The notes under the pieces: generated by a model
Databases searched by the model: none
The model's input: the letters and a program-made list of their open reading frames with translations, nothing else
Told to the model about the DNA's origin: nothing
Made by a program: the position numbers and the translations under genes
Origin: Spirochaetota bacterium
GTDB taxonomy: Bacteria > Spirochaetota > UBA4802 > UBA5550
Assembly (NCBI GenBank): GCA_017999915.1
Contig: JAGNKX010000015.1
Location: 110,376 to 146,239 of the forward strand
Length of the DNA stretch: 35,864 nucleotides
Direction: 5' to 3'
In this document: positions 15,209-24,126 of the stretch, piece after piece
How the letters are laid out: each line of letters begins with the position of its first letter
Position numbering within the stretch: the first letter of the stretch is position 1

Positions 15209-17365
15209 ATGAATAAAAGGAACAGCAACAAGGGCGGGACTCTGGTTATCGTCGAGTCGCCGTCCAAGGCGAAGACCATTCATAAATATCTGGGCGATGA
15301 TTACGTCATATCATCCTCGGTGGGCCATATCATCGACCTGCCCAAGTCGAGGCTCGCCATCGACGTCGGAAACGATTTCAAGCCCGAGTACATCACGATA
15401 CGGGGCAAGGCGAAGATCCTCAACGAGCTGAAGAAGCAGGCCGCCGCCGCCAACAGCGTCCTCCTGGCGACTGACCCGGACCGCGAGGGGGAGGCCATCT
15501 CGTGGCACCTCTCCAACGCCCTGGCGGGCAAGAACACCGACATCAAGCGCATCGAATTCAACGAGATCACCGAGCACGCGGTGAAGGACGCCGTCTCCCA
15601 TCCTCGGGAGATTAACATGGACCTCGTCAACGCGCAGCAGGCGCGGCGCGTCCTCGACCGTATCGTCGGCTATTCCATCAGCCCCATCCTATGGAAAAAG
15701 GTGAAGAAGGGCCTCTCGGCGGGACGGGTGCAGTCCGTGGCCCTCAAGGTCATCAGCGACCGCGAGCGCGAGATCGATAATTTCATCCCGGAAGAATACT
15801 GGACCATCGAGGCGGAGCTCGCCCACAAGTCGAAAGCCTTCAGGGCGCAGATGGCGGCGTTCCGCGGCGAGAAGATCAGGATACGCTCCCGGGCCGAGGT
15901 CGATTCGATCCTTGACTATCTGAAAGAGAAGCCGATGACGATCAAAGACGTGAAGGTGCAGGAGCGGAAGCGCAAACCCGTGGCCCCCTTTATCACGAGC
16001 AAGCTGCAACAAGACGCCGCGAACAGGCTCGGCTTCACCTCTCAGAAGACGATGATCATCGCGCAGCAGCTCTACGAGGGGATCGATCTCACCGGCGAGG
16101 GTCCCACGGGCCTCATCACCTACATGAGAACCGACTCCACCCGTGTCGCCGATTCAGCGCTCCAGGCCGTGAGGAAGTACATCACGGATAACTTCGACAA
16201 GGAATATCTCCCTGAAAACATAAATTATTATTCCAACAAGAAAGGGGCCCAGGACGCCCACGAGGCGATACGGCCCACCGACGTGTTCCATACCCCTGAA
16301 TCCCTGAAAGGAGACCTGACGCGGGACCAGTACAAGATCTACGATCTTATCTGGAAGCGCTTTGTCGCGTCCCAGATGACGCCGGAGGTCTCGGAAACGA
16401 CCACCGTGAGCATCGAGGCGGGGGAGTACCTCTTCAGGGCAAACGGGAGCAGGGTCCTCTTCAAGGGGTTCACGGCCGTGGACAAGACCGACAAATCGGA
16501 GCGCTCGACCCTGCCGCACCTCACCGTCGGCGAGCAGGTCGCCGTCCACGAGTTCTTCCCCGAACAGCATTTCACCACGCCGCCTCCGCGGTATAACGAG
16601 GCCTCACTGGTCAAGTTCCTGGAGGAGTCCGGCATCGGCCGGCCGTCGACCTATGCGCCCACGATCAACACCCTGGTGAAGCGCTATTACGTGACCAGGT
16701 CGGGCAGGCAGCTGGTCCCCACCATCCTGGGGAAGCTGGTCAACGACATCATGGGGAAGCATTTCGCCTCACTGGTTTCGATCGATTTCACCGCCAACAT
16801 GGAAGACCGGCTGGACCATGTCGAGGACGCGAAGACCGACTGGATCAGGATGCTCCACGAGTTCTACGGCCCCTTTAAAGACACCGTGGACCAGGCCGAG
16901 CTCAATATTGAGGAGATGAAGGGGATTCTCGACGTCGAGACCGATATCGTATGCGAGCAGTGCGGACGCAAGATGGTGAAGAAGCTGGGAAAGTTCGGCT
17001 TCTTCCTGGCATGCCCCGGTTTTCCCGAGTGCCGGAATTCGAAGCCCCTTCCCCTGGGGAAATGCCCGCGCTGCGAAAGCGGGGACGTGGTCAAGCGCTC
17101 CTCCAAGAAGGGACGGGGCGGCACCTTCTACGCCTGCACCAATTACCCCACCTGCGAGTTCTTTACCAGGGACAACCCGGCTGAAAAGCCCTGCCCGCGC
17201 TGCGGCAGGCTCCTGTTCAAGAAGATGATAAAGCACAAGGGGGAGAAGCTTATCTGCCTCAATGAATCGTGCAATTACCAGGTGGAGCTTCTCGACGAGT
17301 CGCAGCCCTCGAACGGCGGCGGCAACGGCCAGACCGGCAACGGCACCGAGCGGCAGGAGGAATGA
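15209..17365 (+). CDS. topA: DNA topoisomerase I
   Basis: This type IA topoisomerase (719 codons including stop) relaxes negative supercoils by a 5'-phosphotyrosine intermediate. The TOPRIM domain starts at LVIVESPSKAKTI and contains DPDREGEAISWHL. The catalytic tyrosine is in GLITYMRTDST (Y305). Further motifs are AHEAIRPTD and EESGIGRPSTYAPTI. Three C4 zinc ribbons end the protein: CEQCGRKM...CPGFPEC, CPRCESGD...CTNYPTC and CPRCGRLL...CLNESC. I chose the ATG at 15209, which has GGGGA about 7 nt upstream; TTG at 15203 is also in frame. Its stop overlaps the xerC start by ATGA, so the two are translationally coupled, as in many dprA-topA-xerC clusters. Confidence 0.97.
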   Translation: MNKRNSNKGGTLVIVESPSKAKTIHKYLGDDYVISSSVGHIIDLPKSRLAIDVGNDFKPEYITIRGKAKILNELKKQAAAANSVLLATDPDREGEAISWHLSNALAGKNTDIKRIEFNEITEHAVKDAVSHPREINMDLVNAQQARRVLDRIVGYSISPILWKKVKKGLSAGRVQSVALKVISDREREIDNFIPEEYWTIEAELAHKSKAFRAQMAAFRGEKIRIRSRAEVDSILDYLKEKPMTIKDVKVQERKRKPVAPFITSKLQQDAANRLGFTSQKTMIIAQQLYEGIDLTGEGPTGLITYMRTDSTRVADSALQAVRKYITDNFDKEYLPENINYYSNKKGAQDAHEAIRPTDVFHTPESLKGDLTRDQYKIYDLIWKRFVASQMTPEVSETTTVSIEAGEYLFRANGSRVLFKGFTAVDKTDKSERSTLPHLTVGEQVAVHEFFPEQHFTTPPPRYNEASLVKFLEESGIGRPSTYAPTINTLVKRYYVTRSGRQLVPTILGKLVNDIMGKHFASLVSIDFTANMEDRLDHVEDAKTDWIRMLHEFYGPFKDTVDQAELNIEEMKGILDVETDIVCEQCGRKMVKKLGKFGFFLACPGFPECRNSKPLPLGKCPRCESGDVVKRSSKKGRGGTFYACTNYPTCEFFTRDNPAEKPCPRCGRLLFKKMIKHKGEKLICLNESCNYQVELLDESQPSNGGGNGQTGNGTERQEE

Positions 17366-18312
17366 CGGCCGAAATTGAACAATTCATGCAGTATCTCGGC
17401 AGCGAGAAGAACTCGTCCGCCAAGACCCTGGAGGCGTACAACAGGGACCTGCAGCGATTCTACCTGTTCCTCTGCGGCGATTCCGGCGATGGGGCGCGGG
17501 AGAAGTACGAGGTGCGCGCCGCCGTTGTCGATGATGACGTTCCCATCCTGTCGATAACCGCCGAAGATATAACGGCCTTTATCGAATATTCCTACGACCT
17601 CGGTATGAAGCGCTCCAGCATCGAGCGCAGGATAGCGACGATCAGGTCATTTTTTACGTTCCTTTATAATAAGAGCTATATCGAAAAGAATCCGGCTGTA
17701 AAGATCGGCTACCCCAAAAAGGAATCGCGCCTCCCCAAGTTCCTGCACCTTAACCAGATAGAGGATCTGCTCGATTTCGATCTCGCGACGTTCATCGATT
17801 TTCGGGACCGCGCCGTCCTGGAGGCCTTCTATTCAACCGGGGCCCGGGTGGCGGAGCTCTGCGCCGCCGATGTCGCGGACATCGATTTTGAATCGAAGAG
17901 GCTCAAGGTTACCGGCAAGGGGGCGGAGGACCGCATTGTCTTCATCACCGAGGGGACTGCGGCCATGCTGAAGAGGTATTTTGCCGAGCGAATACGCAAG
18001 TTCGGTGCCCTTGGAGAGCCCCTTTTCATCAACAATCGCGGGGGCAGGATCACCGTCAGGGGCGTTTACGACATCGTCGTGAAGCGGGCCAGGGCCGCGG
18101 GCATCCTGGAGCGGGTATCTCCCCATACGCTGCGGCACAGCTTTGCCACGGAGCTGCTGGACCGCGGGGCCGATATCCGGGCAGTCCAGGAAATGCTGGG
18201 CCACAAGAACCTCTCCACCACGCAGGTCTATACCCACACCACGAAGGAGCGCCTCAGGAAGGTCTTTGAGAAGTTCCATCCCCATTCGGGCGGGCCCAAG
18301 GACGGCAAGTGA
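17362..18312 (+). CDS. xerC: Tyrosine recombinase XerC/XerD
   Basis: The 316-residue recombinase has the N-terminal SAM-like core-binding domain (about 1-110) and the catalytic domain with all key residues: R162 in STGARVAELC, K186 in VTGKGAEDR, H255 and R258 in HTLRHSFATELL, H281 in MLGHKNLS and Y290 in TTQVYTHT. It resolves chromosome dimers at dif during division. It starts inside the topA stop (ATGA), with AGGAGG at 17355-17360, and ends the cluster. Position after topA favours XerC over XerD, but sequence alone does not separate them. Confidence 0.93.
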   Translation: MTAEIEQFMQYLGSEKNSSAKTLEAYNRDLQRFYLFLCGDSGDGAREKYEVRAAVVDDDVPILSITAEDITAFIEYSYDLGMKRSSIERRIATIRSFFTFLYNKSYIEKNPAVKIGYPKKESRLPKFLHLNQIEDLLDFDLATFIDFRDRAVLEAFYSTGARVAELCAADVADIDFESKRLKVTGKGAEDRIVFITEGTAAMLKRYFAERIRKFGALGEPLFINNRGGRITVRGVYDIVVKRARAAGILERVSPHTLRHSFATELLDRGADIRAVQEMLGHKNLSTTQVYTHTTKERLRKVFEKFHPHSGGPKDGK

Positions 18313-18352
18313 TTATCCGGGGTTCGAAATGAAAAATCTTCAAGCTATTGAC

Positions 18353-19306
18353 CTATCGGCCGTTAACAGGTAATATCCGCACCGACCTGGCCAGGGGCAG
18401 GGTCCTGACCGTGAAATCTGATCTGTAGCGCCCGGCTGCTTCGCAGAATTCGTTGAAGTTGATCGAGGCGGGCAGGAACGACATGCCCTCCCCGATGGGC
18501 TTAAAGAAGTTGTCGATATGCACCGGTATCACCGTCTTCGCCTTTACCCGCAGCGGCACTTCCTCCAGGTATTTCTCCGTGTCGCCCCTGCCGGCAATTC
18601 CCAGCAGAACGATGTCGGCTCTGACCCCTTGATACATGCCGGGGATGAAGCCCGCGCTTCCGTGGTGCAGGATGGTCCCGGCCGGGTGGGATATGAGGAC
18701 GCCGAAGACGCCCCCCAGCCGGTAGTCCTTCGCCCGGGCCGGCTGCGCCAGGGGCCTGCCTATGGCGCCGGGGTAGGGCACCTTGCCGAACACCGGCCCA
18801 TGGGCGCTCTCAATAAACCGGATGGTGAAATGGCCGATAGTTATCGCCTGGCCCGGACTGACCAGGTTCAATTCATCTTCACGGAGGCCCGCTCCTCGGC
18901 CGATGTTGAGGGTGCTCTCGGTGCCTACCAGGGGCGCCCCGGCCTCGCGCGCGAAAAAGGGGGCGTCGACCGAATGGTCGAAATGTGAATGGCTCACAAT
19001 GATGGCCTGGATTTCCGCCTTCCCCAATTTTTCCGTCCATTGCCGGATAAGTTCTTTCTTCGGCTCCAGGGGCCTGCCGAAAAAAACCCTCGCCATGCCG
19101 AACCTGCTCACGTAGGGGTCGATGAGGATGCCCGTGCGGCCGTCAGTGATGTGGACGCCGGCCGTGCCGAGCCATGTGACGGTAACTCCTCCTTTCACGA
19201 TCGGCATATTGCCGATGATCATGGTGTTGTACGTATCCATGCCCGAGCAGCGGGCGGCGGTGAGAGGTAGGATCAACAGTAATGATAATAATTTCATTTT
19301 TGTCAT
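18353..19306 (-). CDS. Secreted metallo-beta-lactamase-fold hydrolase (UlaG-like)
   Basis: From the ATG at 19306 the product has 317 residues. It begins with a hydrophobic leader (MKLLSLLLILPLTAARCSG); the Cys after Arg could be a loose lipobox. The MBL core follows: VTWLGTAGVHITDG, LIDPYV, the metal site HSHFDHS, ESAHGPVFG, the later ILHHGSAGF and PVHIDNF. The arrangement resembles the UlaG/YtnP-like branch that hydrolyses lactones or phosphodiesters; the substrate is not known. A GAGG lies 9 nt before this ATG; an ATG at 19342 would add 12 residues that do not look like a signal. It is convergent with xerC with only 40 bp between them, and no clear terminator. Confidence 0.85.
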   Translation of the reverse strand: MTKMKLLSLLLILPLTAARCSGMDTYNTMIIGNMPIVKGGVTVTWLGTAGVHITDGRTGILIDPYVSRFGMARVFFGRPLEPKKELIRQWTEKLGKAEIQAIIVSHSHFDHSVDAPFFAREAGAPLVGTESTLNIGRGAGLREDELNLVSPGQAITIGHFTIRFIESAHGPVFGKVPYPGAIGRPLAQPARAKDYRLGGVFGVLISHPAGTILHHGSAGFIPGMYQGVRADIVLLGIAGRGDTEKYLEEVPLRVKAKTVIPVHIDNFFKPIGEGMSFLPASINFNEFCEAAGRYRSDFTVRTLPLARSVRILPVNGR

Positions 19307-19351
19307 TATGAATGCCTCACAGTCTACGAAGAGATTGGTCACATAATATTA

Positions 19352-19532
19352 GCTGGATATGCCTGTTCATTGCTCCGTTTGATCGTGAGCAATTCACGAT
19401 TGTTGTTTTGCTGCGGAAGGTTCATCCTGAACCATCCTCGCTTCACGCAAAACATCCCTGTTTTGCTCGCTTGTAATGCTGATTGTTTACTTGTTATTCA
19501 ATGCCACATCGCACTAACCAGGCATATCCAGC
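19352..19532. repeat. 181-bp structured element with 14-bp terminal inverted repeats
   Basis: GCTGGATATGCCTG (19352-19365) is repeated inverted and exactly at 19519-19532. Inside are three hairpins: ATCGTGA/TCACGAT (19382-19400, 5-nt loop), GGTTCA/TGAACC (19419-19433, 3-nt loop) and GCAAAACA/TGTTTTGC (19447-19466, 4-nt loop). ATTGCTC (19369-19375) can pair with GAGCAAT (19387-19393) and would exclude the first hairpin. There is no open frame of note. It lies between the mnmA 3' end and the MBL gene. It looks like a MITE or a structured RNA. Confidence 0.7.
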
Positions 19533-19546
19533 CTTTTATGCACTAT

Positions 19547-20605
19547 TCACCGTACGATGGTTCCGCCGCCGAGGACTTCCATCTCCTCGTTGTAAAATAC
19601 GGCAGCCTGGCCCGGCGATATGCCGATCTGCGGCTCCTCGAAGCTCACGGTGATGCCGCCCGCTTCCTCTGTCAGCTTGGCCCGCACCGGGACCTGGGTA
19701 GAGCGCGTTTTCACCAGGACCTGCCTGCCTCCCAGTGATGTTTCCTTCATGTAGTGTATCTCGTCGGCGAAAAGGGAGCCGGCCTCGAGGTCTTCCCGGT
19801 ATCCCGCGACTACGACGTTGCGGGCCGCGTCGATCCTGACGACGTAGAGGGGGCGCGGCGCAGCTATGCCGAGGCCGCGTCGCTGGCCGATGGTGTAGCG
19901 GTGGATTCCCCGGTGCCTGCCGATTACCGCGCCTGTTGTGCTCTCAATGTCTCCGGGGGGCGGCGACTGTCCCGCGGCGCGGGCTATGAACTCATCGTAG
20001 CGGTTGTCCGGGATGAAGCATATCTCCTGGCTCTCGGGCCGTTCCGCCACGGCAAGGCGGCGCTCCACTGCCATCTGACGTACCTCCTCCTTGGTGAAGC
20101 CGCCGAGGGGAAAGATGATGTCCCGCAGGCTCTCCTGCGAAAGCCTGAAGAGAAAGTATGACTGATCCTTCACGATTTCCCTGCCCCGGGCGATGAAATA
20201 GCGGCCCCGGTCCGTATTCCGCACCATGGCGTAATGACCGGTGGCTATGGCGTCGCAGCCGATGGATCGGGCGTACTGGAGGAGGAGGCCGAACTTGATT
20301 GCGGCGTTGCAGCGGACGCAGGGATTGGGCGTTACGCCCCGCAGGTATTCGGCGCAGAAGGGCTCCACCACGAGTCTCTGAAAATCCTCTTCGAGGTCGA
20401 CCACGTGGAGGGGAAATCCATGGGCGTCAGCCAGGGCCCGCGCCGAGTCAAGGGCGTTCGACGCCGCCGGGGACCCGTAGTGGCGCGCGATGATGCCGGC
20501 GGAGAGCTCCGCGGTGACGCCGATCACCGCGTGGCCGGCCTCTTTCAGGAGAAGCGCCGCCATCGAGGAATCGACGCCGCCGCTCATGGCTACGGCAATG
20601 TTCAT
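19547..20605 (-). CDS. mnmA: tRNA-specific 2-thiouridylase MnmA
   Basis: The 352-residue enzyme activates U34 of tRNA Lys/Glu/Gln by adenylation and inserts sulfur. The PP-loop motif AVAMSGGVDSS is at residues 4-14. The two catalytic cysteines are C96 (NPCVRCN) and C196 (ESQEICF). The tRNA-contact segment FLFRLSQE and the C-terminal beta barrel (GQRRGLGI, PLYVVRID, FEEPQIGISPGQAAVFY) follow. I place the start at the ATG at 20605; the in-frame GTG at 20614 overlaps the previous gene's stop. It is the last gene of the amidase - radical SAM - mnmA operon. Confidence 0.96.
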   Translation of the reverse strand: MNIAVAMSGGVDSSMAALLLKEAGHAVIGVTAELSAGIIARHYGSPAASNALDSARALADAHGFPLHVVDLEEDFQRLVVEPFCAEYLRGVTPNPCVRCNAAIKFGLLLQYARSIGCDAIATGHYAMVRNTDRGRYFIARGREIVKDQSYFLFRLSQESLRDIIFPLGGFTKEEVRQMAVERRLAVAERPESQEICFIPDNRYDEFIARAAGQSPPPGDIESTTGAVIGRHRGIHRYTIGQRRGLGIAAPRPLYVVRIDAARNVVVAGYREDLEAGSLFADEIHYMKETSLGGRQVLVKTRSTQVPVRAKLTEEAGGITVSFEEPQIGISPGQAAVFYNEEMEVLGGGTIVR

Positions 20606-20610
20606 ATCAG

Positions 20611-21573
20611 TCACCAGCCCGAATCATATAGGAAACCGTGGAAGGACCCCCGGCGGCCGAATTCGTCCTCGACGGCTTTCATGACAGTGCCCTTGTGAAG
20701 GCCCCACCGGGGCGCAACAAGGGTGTTCTCCTCGCGGTCACCGGAGAGACGGTGGATGAGGACCTCCGGCGACAACCGCTCGATGAAATCGCAGAGCAGG
20801 GAGACATATTCCTTCATCGTAAGCATCGGTATGAGGCCGTCCCTGAAGGATCGCTCCAGTGCGGTGCCGCTGATGACGTGGAGATGGTGGAACTTGACGC
20901 CGAGCACCGCCATGTCCCGCAGCGCGGCGGCGGTGTCCATCATGTCCCGCCACGTTTCGCCGGGGATGCCGAGGATGAGGTGCACGCATACCGGTATCTC
21001 CCTCTGGGCCGCCCTGCGCACCGCGTCGATCGTTGCGTCATTGGTATGGCCGCGGCGCAGAAATTCAAGGCTTTTATCATGGCTGCTCTGCATCCCTATC
21101 TCAAGCCACAGCTCGAAGCCGGGCTTCCGGTATGACGCGACAAGGTCAAGGACCTCGTCTGGGAGGCAGTCGGGCCGCGTCCCGATCATGAGGCCCATGA
21201 CGCCTTCCCGCGTTACGGCCCGGTCATAGATCCGCTTCAAGAGGGCAGGGGGGCCGTAGGTGTTGGTGAAGGCCTGGAAGTAGGCAATGTAACGAGTGTC
21301 CGGATCGGAGCGCTTGAAGCTTTTTTTCGCCAGCTCGATCTGATCGTCGATGGCCATGTCCGCGGTCATGCCCGGGGTCGCGGAGCCGTCCGGCGAGCAG
21401 AACACGCAGCCCTCGGAACCGACCGAGCCGTCCCGGTTGGGGCAGGTCAGGCCAGCGTTGATCGGTATCTTGAGTACGCGCCGGTTATACTTGTTCCAGA
21501 GGTAATCGCTGAATGAGTGATAGGGCTTGCCGAACCATTGCCCGGCCTTACAGGGATTTCTCTCTCGTGTCAT
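20611..21573 (-). CDS. Radical SAM protein, YhcC/TIGR01212 family
   Basis: The 320-residue protein has the TIGR01212 (YhcC) form. YNRRVLKIPINAGLTCPNRDG leads into the unusual cluster CPNRDGSVGSEGCVFC (C44, C56, C59), in which the first two cysteines are far apart. IAYFQAFTNTYGP and GLMIGTRPDCLPDEVL follow, then ELWLEIGMQSSHDKSL and HLILGIPGET. The family binds a 4Fe-4S cluster and S-adenosylmethionine; its substrate is not established, although it is often close to tRNA-modification genes, as here with mnmA. The start overlaps the end of the amidase gene by 26 bp, and the stop nearly touches mnmA, so the three are one operon. Confidence 0.93.
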   Translation of the reverse strand: MTRERNPCKAGQWFGKPYHSFSDYLWNKYNRRVLKIPINAGLTCPNRDGSVGSEGCVFCSPDGSATPGMTADMAIDDQIELAKKSFKRSDPDTRYIAYFQAFTNTYGPPALLKRIYDRAVTREGVMGLMIGTRPDCLPDEVLDLVASYRKPGFELWLEIGMQSSHDKSLEFLRRGHTNDATIDAVRRAAQREIPVCVHLILGIPGETWRDMMDTAAALRDMAVLGVKFHHLHVISGTALERSFRDGLIPMLTMKEYVSLLCDFIERLSPEVLIHRLSGDREENTLVAPRWGLHKGTVMKAVEDEFGRRGSFHGFLYDSGW

Positions 21574-23314
21574 GGGCGAAAAACGAGTTTTTCAGGTACT
21601 GCTCGTTCTGGTACAGGTTCGGATTGAGCGCCACGCTGTTGACATACCGGGCGCTGACAACGTTGCAGTTGCCGTCCAGCTGAACGATATAGATACCCGT
21701 CGAGAACCTGACCTTTTGGGCCTTTTCTTTCCAGCGGACGACCTTCCTTTTTTTCTTGTTTTTTGCAATATATTCGACGGCTTTCACCCTGCTTACATTA
21801 TGGGCGTTTTTGAAGGATTTGACCAGCTTTTTCAAAGTCTCCGGGTCAGCCGGGGAAAGTGCCAGTTCGACCGCTTTCTCGATGGTCTGGTTTCGCTCGA
21901 TGGGGAAGATGATGGTCCGCTTCATGGGGGCCTTCGCTATGAAGGACGAAAAATTGTAATTCTTGACCGGTGATATCTCAATGGCTGACGCCGGCCTGCT
22001 TTCCGCGGCGTGCTTCGTGGCGTCGAACTCGGTGCGGTAGCGTTCACGCATCTTCGCGAAGATGGGGGCGCGCAGCAGGTACTTCCGCGCGAGCCAGAAA
22101 TGCTTTCGCGCGAGCTTGTTCTTCTTCTGCCGCTTGTACTTGGCCGCGAGGTGATAATAGCGCGTGGAATTGACAAGGTTCATCTTCATGGTTGAAAAGA
22201 AGTTTGTGTACTCCGCGTATCTAGTGCCGGAATATTTCCTTTCCATCTCTTTAATGGCCTGGACGGCCTTGTTGGATTCAACGGACTGGATATAATATAT
22301 GGCGATTCGGGCCAGCTTGAGCAGCTCGATGCGCTCTTGAGAGGTCTCGCCGGCCTTCCGGACCGTGTACTCGGAGATATCGACGGAAAAAATATCTTTT
22401 ATCGTTTCAATGAGGGCATCGTACTGGTTCTGGACTATCGTGTTGATATGCTCCGGGTCTCTCAGCTTCTTTTCTTCCTCGGGGTTCGATATGAAGCCGG
22501 ATTCGTAAATGACCGACATGGGAAAATCGATGAAATAGCTGAAACGGGTGTCGCCCACGGCGCCGAAGTTCCAGCTATTCGGCTGCATGCCCTTCGCCAT
22601 GTGCATCTTTTTTAGCTTCAGCGCGTAATTCATGGAAAAACCGCTAGCGTCGACCCTGTTATAGAGGGTCAGGAAACCATCGTAGGTATCCCGCACGTAC
22701 TGGAGGACTTTCCAACCATTGCCGTTCCTGGTCACGTGGATGCCGGGCAGGTTGACCCTGCCGTCGGCCTTGTAGAGCACCGAGATGTTGTTCAGGTGCT
22801 CCGATATTATAATGAAGGCGCCCGCTTTTTCCGCGAGCTCGACGGTACGGGTGAAAGATATGTCGTTGTAGGTGTCGCTGGTTCCCCTGAGGACGGCCAT
22901 ATAGTCATCGGTGCTCTTCACTTCGATATGCCTGTTCCTGGAAAGCAGCTCGTACATTTTTCTCGAAAGGAGTATGGAGTAGTATTCCTCCGGCAGGCCC
23001 GTGCAGCTGGTGCGCCTGGTGGCGTCGCCGCCCTGCCACATGCCGTTGGGGAGCTTCCCGTGGGCCGGATCGAAAAAGATGACCATCTTTTTGCCCTGAT
23101 CGAGGTTCGCGTAAAGGTTCGCGTAGGTATTGTCTATGCGGTTCACAATCTCGTTGATCTTCTCCCTGTGGGCCCTGTCCTTTTCGGCGTTTAATATGTT
23201 CATGATCGATGGGGGCTGTTGCTTCGTGTTTTGCTGTTCCGGTGAGGAATATGCGGAGTTGGCCGTTAATAATAGTATGAATATCACTGCCTTAAGAAGA
23301 TGTCCCTTTCTCAT
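21548..23314 (-). CDS. N-acetylmuramoyl-L-alanine amidase with long C-terminal extension
   Basis: The product from this start has 588 residues. A signal peptide (about 1-24, HLLKAVIFILLLTANSAYSS) is followed by an Amidase_3 domain (about 75-340) with zinc ligands: MVIFFDPAHGK (H85), SEHLNN (H173) and the catalytic Glu in SVIYESGFISNPEEEKKL. The enzyme cuts the amide between muramic acid and the stem peptide in the periplasm. About 250 residues follow that I do not recognise, lysine- and arginine-rich with a helical look (YHLAAKYKRQKKNKLARKHF). The ATG at 23314 gives the signal peptide; an in-frame ATG at 23401 adds 29 residues without a ribosome site. It is the first gene of the operon with yhcC and mnmA. 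Confidence 0.88.
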   Translation of the reverse strand: MRKGHLLKAVIFILLLTANSAYSSPEQQNTKQQPPSIMNILNAEKDRAHREKINEIVNRIDNTYANLYANLDQGKKMVIFFDPAHGKLPNGMWQGGDATRRTSCTGLPEEYYSILLSRKMYELLSRNRHIEVKSTDDYMAVLRGTSDTYNDISFTRTVELAEKAGAFIIISEHLNNISVLYKADGRVNLPGIHVTRNGNGWKVLQYVRDTYDGFLTLYNRVDASGFSMNYALKLKKMHMAKGMQPNSWNFGAVGDTRFSYFIDFPMSVIYESGFISNPEEEKKLRDPEHINTIVQNQYDALIETIKDIFSVDISEYTVRKAGETSQERIELLKLARIAIYYIQSVESNKAVQAIKEMERKYSGTRYAEYTNFFSTMKMNLVNSTRYYHLAAKYKRQKKNKLARKHFWLARKYLLRAPIFAKMRERYRTEFDATKHAAESRPASAIEISPVKNYNFSSFIAKAPMKRTIIFPIERNQTIEKAVELALSPADPETLKKLVKSFKNAHNVSRVKAVEYIAKNKKKRKVVRWKEKAQKVRFSTGIYIVQLDGNCNVVSARYVNSVALNPNLYQNEQYLKNSFFAHDTREKSL

Positions 23315-23548
23315 TATCAGTTCTCTTGTGCGATATAATTTGGTTATTGCTCTGTTTTTTAATAGTTGATAAAAACCAACAGATCCACGATTATTGTCCA
23401 TGAAATAATGAATCTTAATAATAATATCGAATTATTTCAAGAAATTATTTGATTTTTATTTGTTTTAATTGAAAAAATTATGTGTTGTGCTATTAATGCA
23501 AGTGCCGTAGAATGAACATCAGCGGAAGAAAACACGGGGTGCGCCGGC

Positions 23549-24106
23549 ATGAAACATTCATTCATTAAATATGAAAAACTTTCCAGTGAGATCAAGCAGG
23601 AAATAAGCAAATATCACAACTCCGTTATTGCCGACACGAGCGAAGCCGTTTTTGACGAATCCATGGCGGAATGGTTCGAGAACAGGTTCGATGAATGGCT
23701 GTTAAATCGTTACAGCAGCGGTGACCAGCAGGGGAGGAGAAAGTTTTTCCGCCTTGAGGTTGAAATACCGATCCGCATTATCGATACCCTGATAGAGTCG
23801 TCCCGCGATGACAAGCATGCCATGGAGTTTATCGGGAAGATCGTCAATATCAGCCGCGGGGGATTATATTTCAAGTCCGATAACCCGATCGAGATTTCGT
23901 CGATTATTAAAGTGATTATCGATTTTTCCGGGGTCGACAAGGACCTGAACGAGGTCGAGGCCCTTGCCATGGTCATAAGGTGCGACAAGCTTCCGGAGGA
24001 CGATTACGGGATAGGAATCATGTTCAGCAGCATATACGAGGCCAATAAAGAGCGCCTCGATCTCTTTATCCTGAAAAACCTCTCGTATTATATTTACTCC
24101 GAATAA
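23549..24106 (+). CDS. PilZ-domain c-di-GMP receptor
   Basis: The 185-residue protein has an N-terminal helical part (about 1-58) and a PilZ domain. The c-di-GMP motif RRKFFR at 63-68 (RxxxR), the second motif NISRGG at 100-105 (D/NxSxxG), and the closing YGIGIMFSSI are all present. PilZ proteins change a partner's activity on binding c-di-GMP, for example in motility or envelope biogenesis. It stands alone on the plus strand after a 234-bp AT-rich gap, with minus-strand operons on each side. The ribosome site before the ATG is weak (GGGGTG). Confidence 0.9.
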   Translation: MKHSFIKYEKLSSEIKQEISKYHNSVIADTSEAVFDESMAEWFENRFDEWLLNRYSSGDQQGRRKFFRLEVEIPIRIIDTLIESSRDDKHAMEFIGKIVNISRGGLYFKSDNPIEISSIIKVIIDFSGVDKDLNEVEALAMVIRCDKLPEDDYGIGIMFSSIYEANKERLDLFILKNLSYYIYSE

Positions 24107-24126
24107 CCATTGGCGCCGGAGACATC

